Below are positions 63,901 to 64,000 of a stretch of 64,000 nucleotides of DNA, in pieces. The notes beneath the pieces are model-generated. The model saw only the letters and a list, made by a program, of their open reading frames with translations. It did not search any database and was not told the DNA's origin. The position numbers and the translations under genes were made by a program. Source of the DNA: Antedon bifida (lineage: Eukaryota; Echinodermata; Crinoidea; Comatulida; Antedonidae); NCBI GenBank assembly GCA_963402885.1, contig OY727103.1, positions 11,434,085-11,498,084 of the forward strand, in the 5' to 3' direction. The first letter of the stretch is position 1. The number at the start of each line of letters is the position of its first letter.

Positions 63901-64000
63901 TCGAAAATTTCACGGCAGGAGACCCAAGGAATTGTTCAAAAAATGTCCAAAATTTTCAATTTTTAAACTTCAAGATTTATGCTATAATATTGCCATTTAT
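57948..64000 (+). repeat. Satellite array, right end of window (U3)
   Basis: This matches U2 from about 33.4 to 38.15 kb and reaches the window edge inside a monomer. It includes the TTTTTCGGCGGGGG monomers (58797, 62988, 63173), the TCTTATCTTTTAGAG junction (61829) and one GTCGTAACGTG monomer (63818). A segment at about 59700-60600 matches U1 8550-9350 and is absent from U2. No gene is present. Confidence 0.93.

Larger units (their letters stand above)
48753..64000 (+). repeat. Super-repeat unit U3 (partial, cut by window end)
   Basis: This unit tracks U2 at an offset of 23,956 bp at its start, 24,745 at 28468/53213 and 25,850 at 35979/61829. It includes the transposon but in inverted orientation (see 54598-57188). 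Right of the inversion it follows U2 from about 33.3 kb onward. It also keeps monomers at 59.7-60.6 kb that U1 has at 8.5-9.3 kb and U2 lacks. The window ends inside it, at the equivalent of about 38150 in U2. Confidence 0.85.

Overview
The window is non-coding eukaryotic satellite DNA. About 59 kb is a head-to-tail array of an AT-rich monomer of about 185 bp (spacings measured between successive conserved TATGCTATAAT blocks at the left end are mostly 184-187 bp, so roughly 320 monomers). Both window ends lie inside the array. No protein-coding gene, rRNA or tRNA is supported; the short open frames (62-99 codons) are frames of the satellite itself. The organism is probably a metazoan. AGGCCTA-rich spacer inside the inserted element is reminiscent of echinoderm or other marine deuterostome DNA, but this is a weak, memory-based hint. 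A centromeric or pericentromeric location is plausible but not shown.

The array is organised at three scales. (1) The monomer carries fixed landmarks: GTTAAC, TAACTAGTTA, a CTGCGGGGGACC block, a TTTTTTCGAAAAA palindrome and TATGCTATAATATTG. (2) Groups of monomer variants recur at intermediate periods: 3,096 bp at the left end, 2,843 bp at 22.6-27.9 kb, about 1,688 bp at 14.2-18.1 kb and about 1,802 bp at 36.9-39.3 kb. (3) The whole pattern repeats as a super-unit: U1 = 1-24796, U2 = 24797-48752, U3 = 48753 to the window end (partial). Diagnostic junctions recur at offsets of 24,812 and 23,956 bp at the unit starts, and the offsets drift by block-sized indels inside the units.

The only non-satellite DNA is one putative non-autonomous DNA transposon, present once per super-unit: 6236-7855 (+), 30642-32261 (+) and 55424-56894 (-). 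The two forward copies are both 1,620 bp. The element has imperfect 40-bp terminal inverted repeats (34/40 matches) starting TGTGACCC and a TA target duplication. It sits at the same monomer position with the same flanking variants in all three copies, so one insertion was later amplified with the array. Its interior holds a perfect CRE (TGACGTCA) next to an ETS-like core, a CGTTGCAACG palindrome, an AGGCCT cluster, and a CCAAT/RFX-like/GC-box cluster. The third copy has lost most of that last cluster.

In U3 the transposon and its flanking satellite (about 54598-57188) are inverted relative to the rest of the array. This is the most striking structural anomaly and is either a real inversion or an assembly error. 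U2 and U3 share the arrangement to the right of the inversion, whereas U1 has its own 1.69-kb expansion. No new gene system was found; the points of interest are the nested satellite architecture, the co-amplified element and the inversion.
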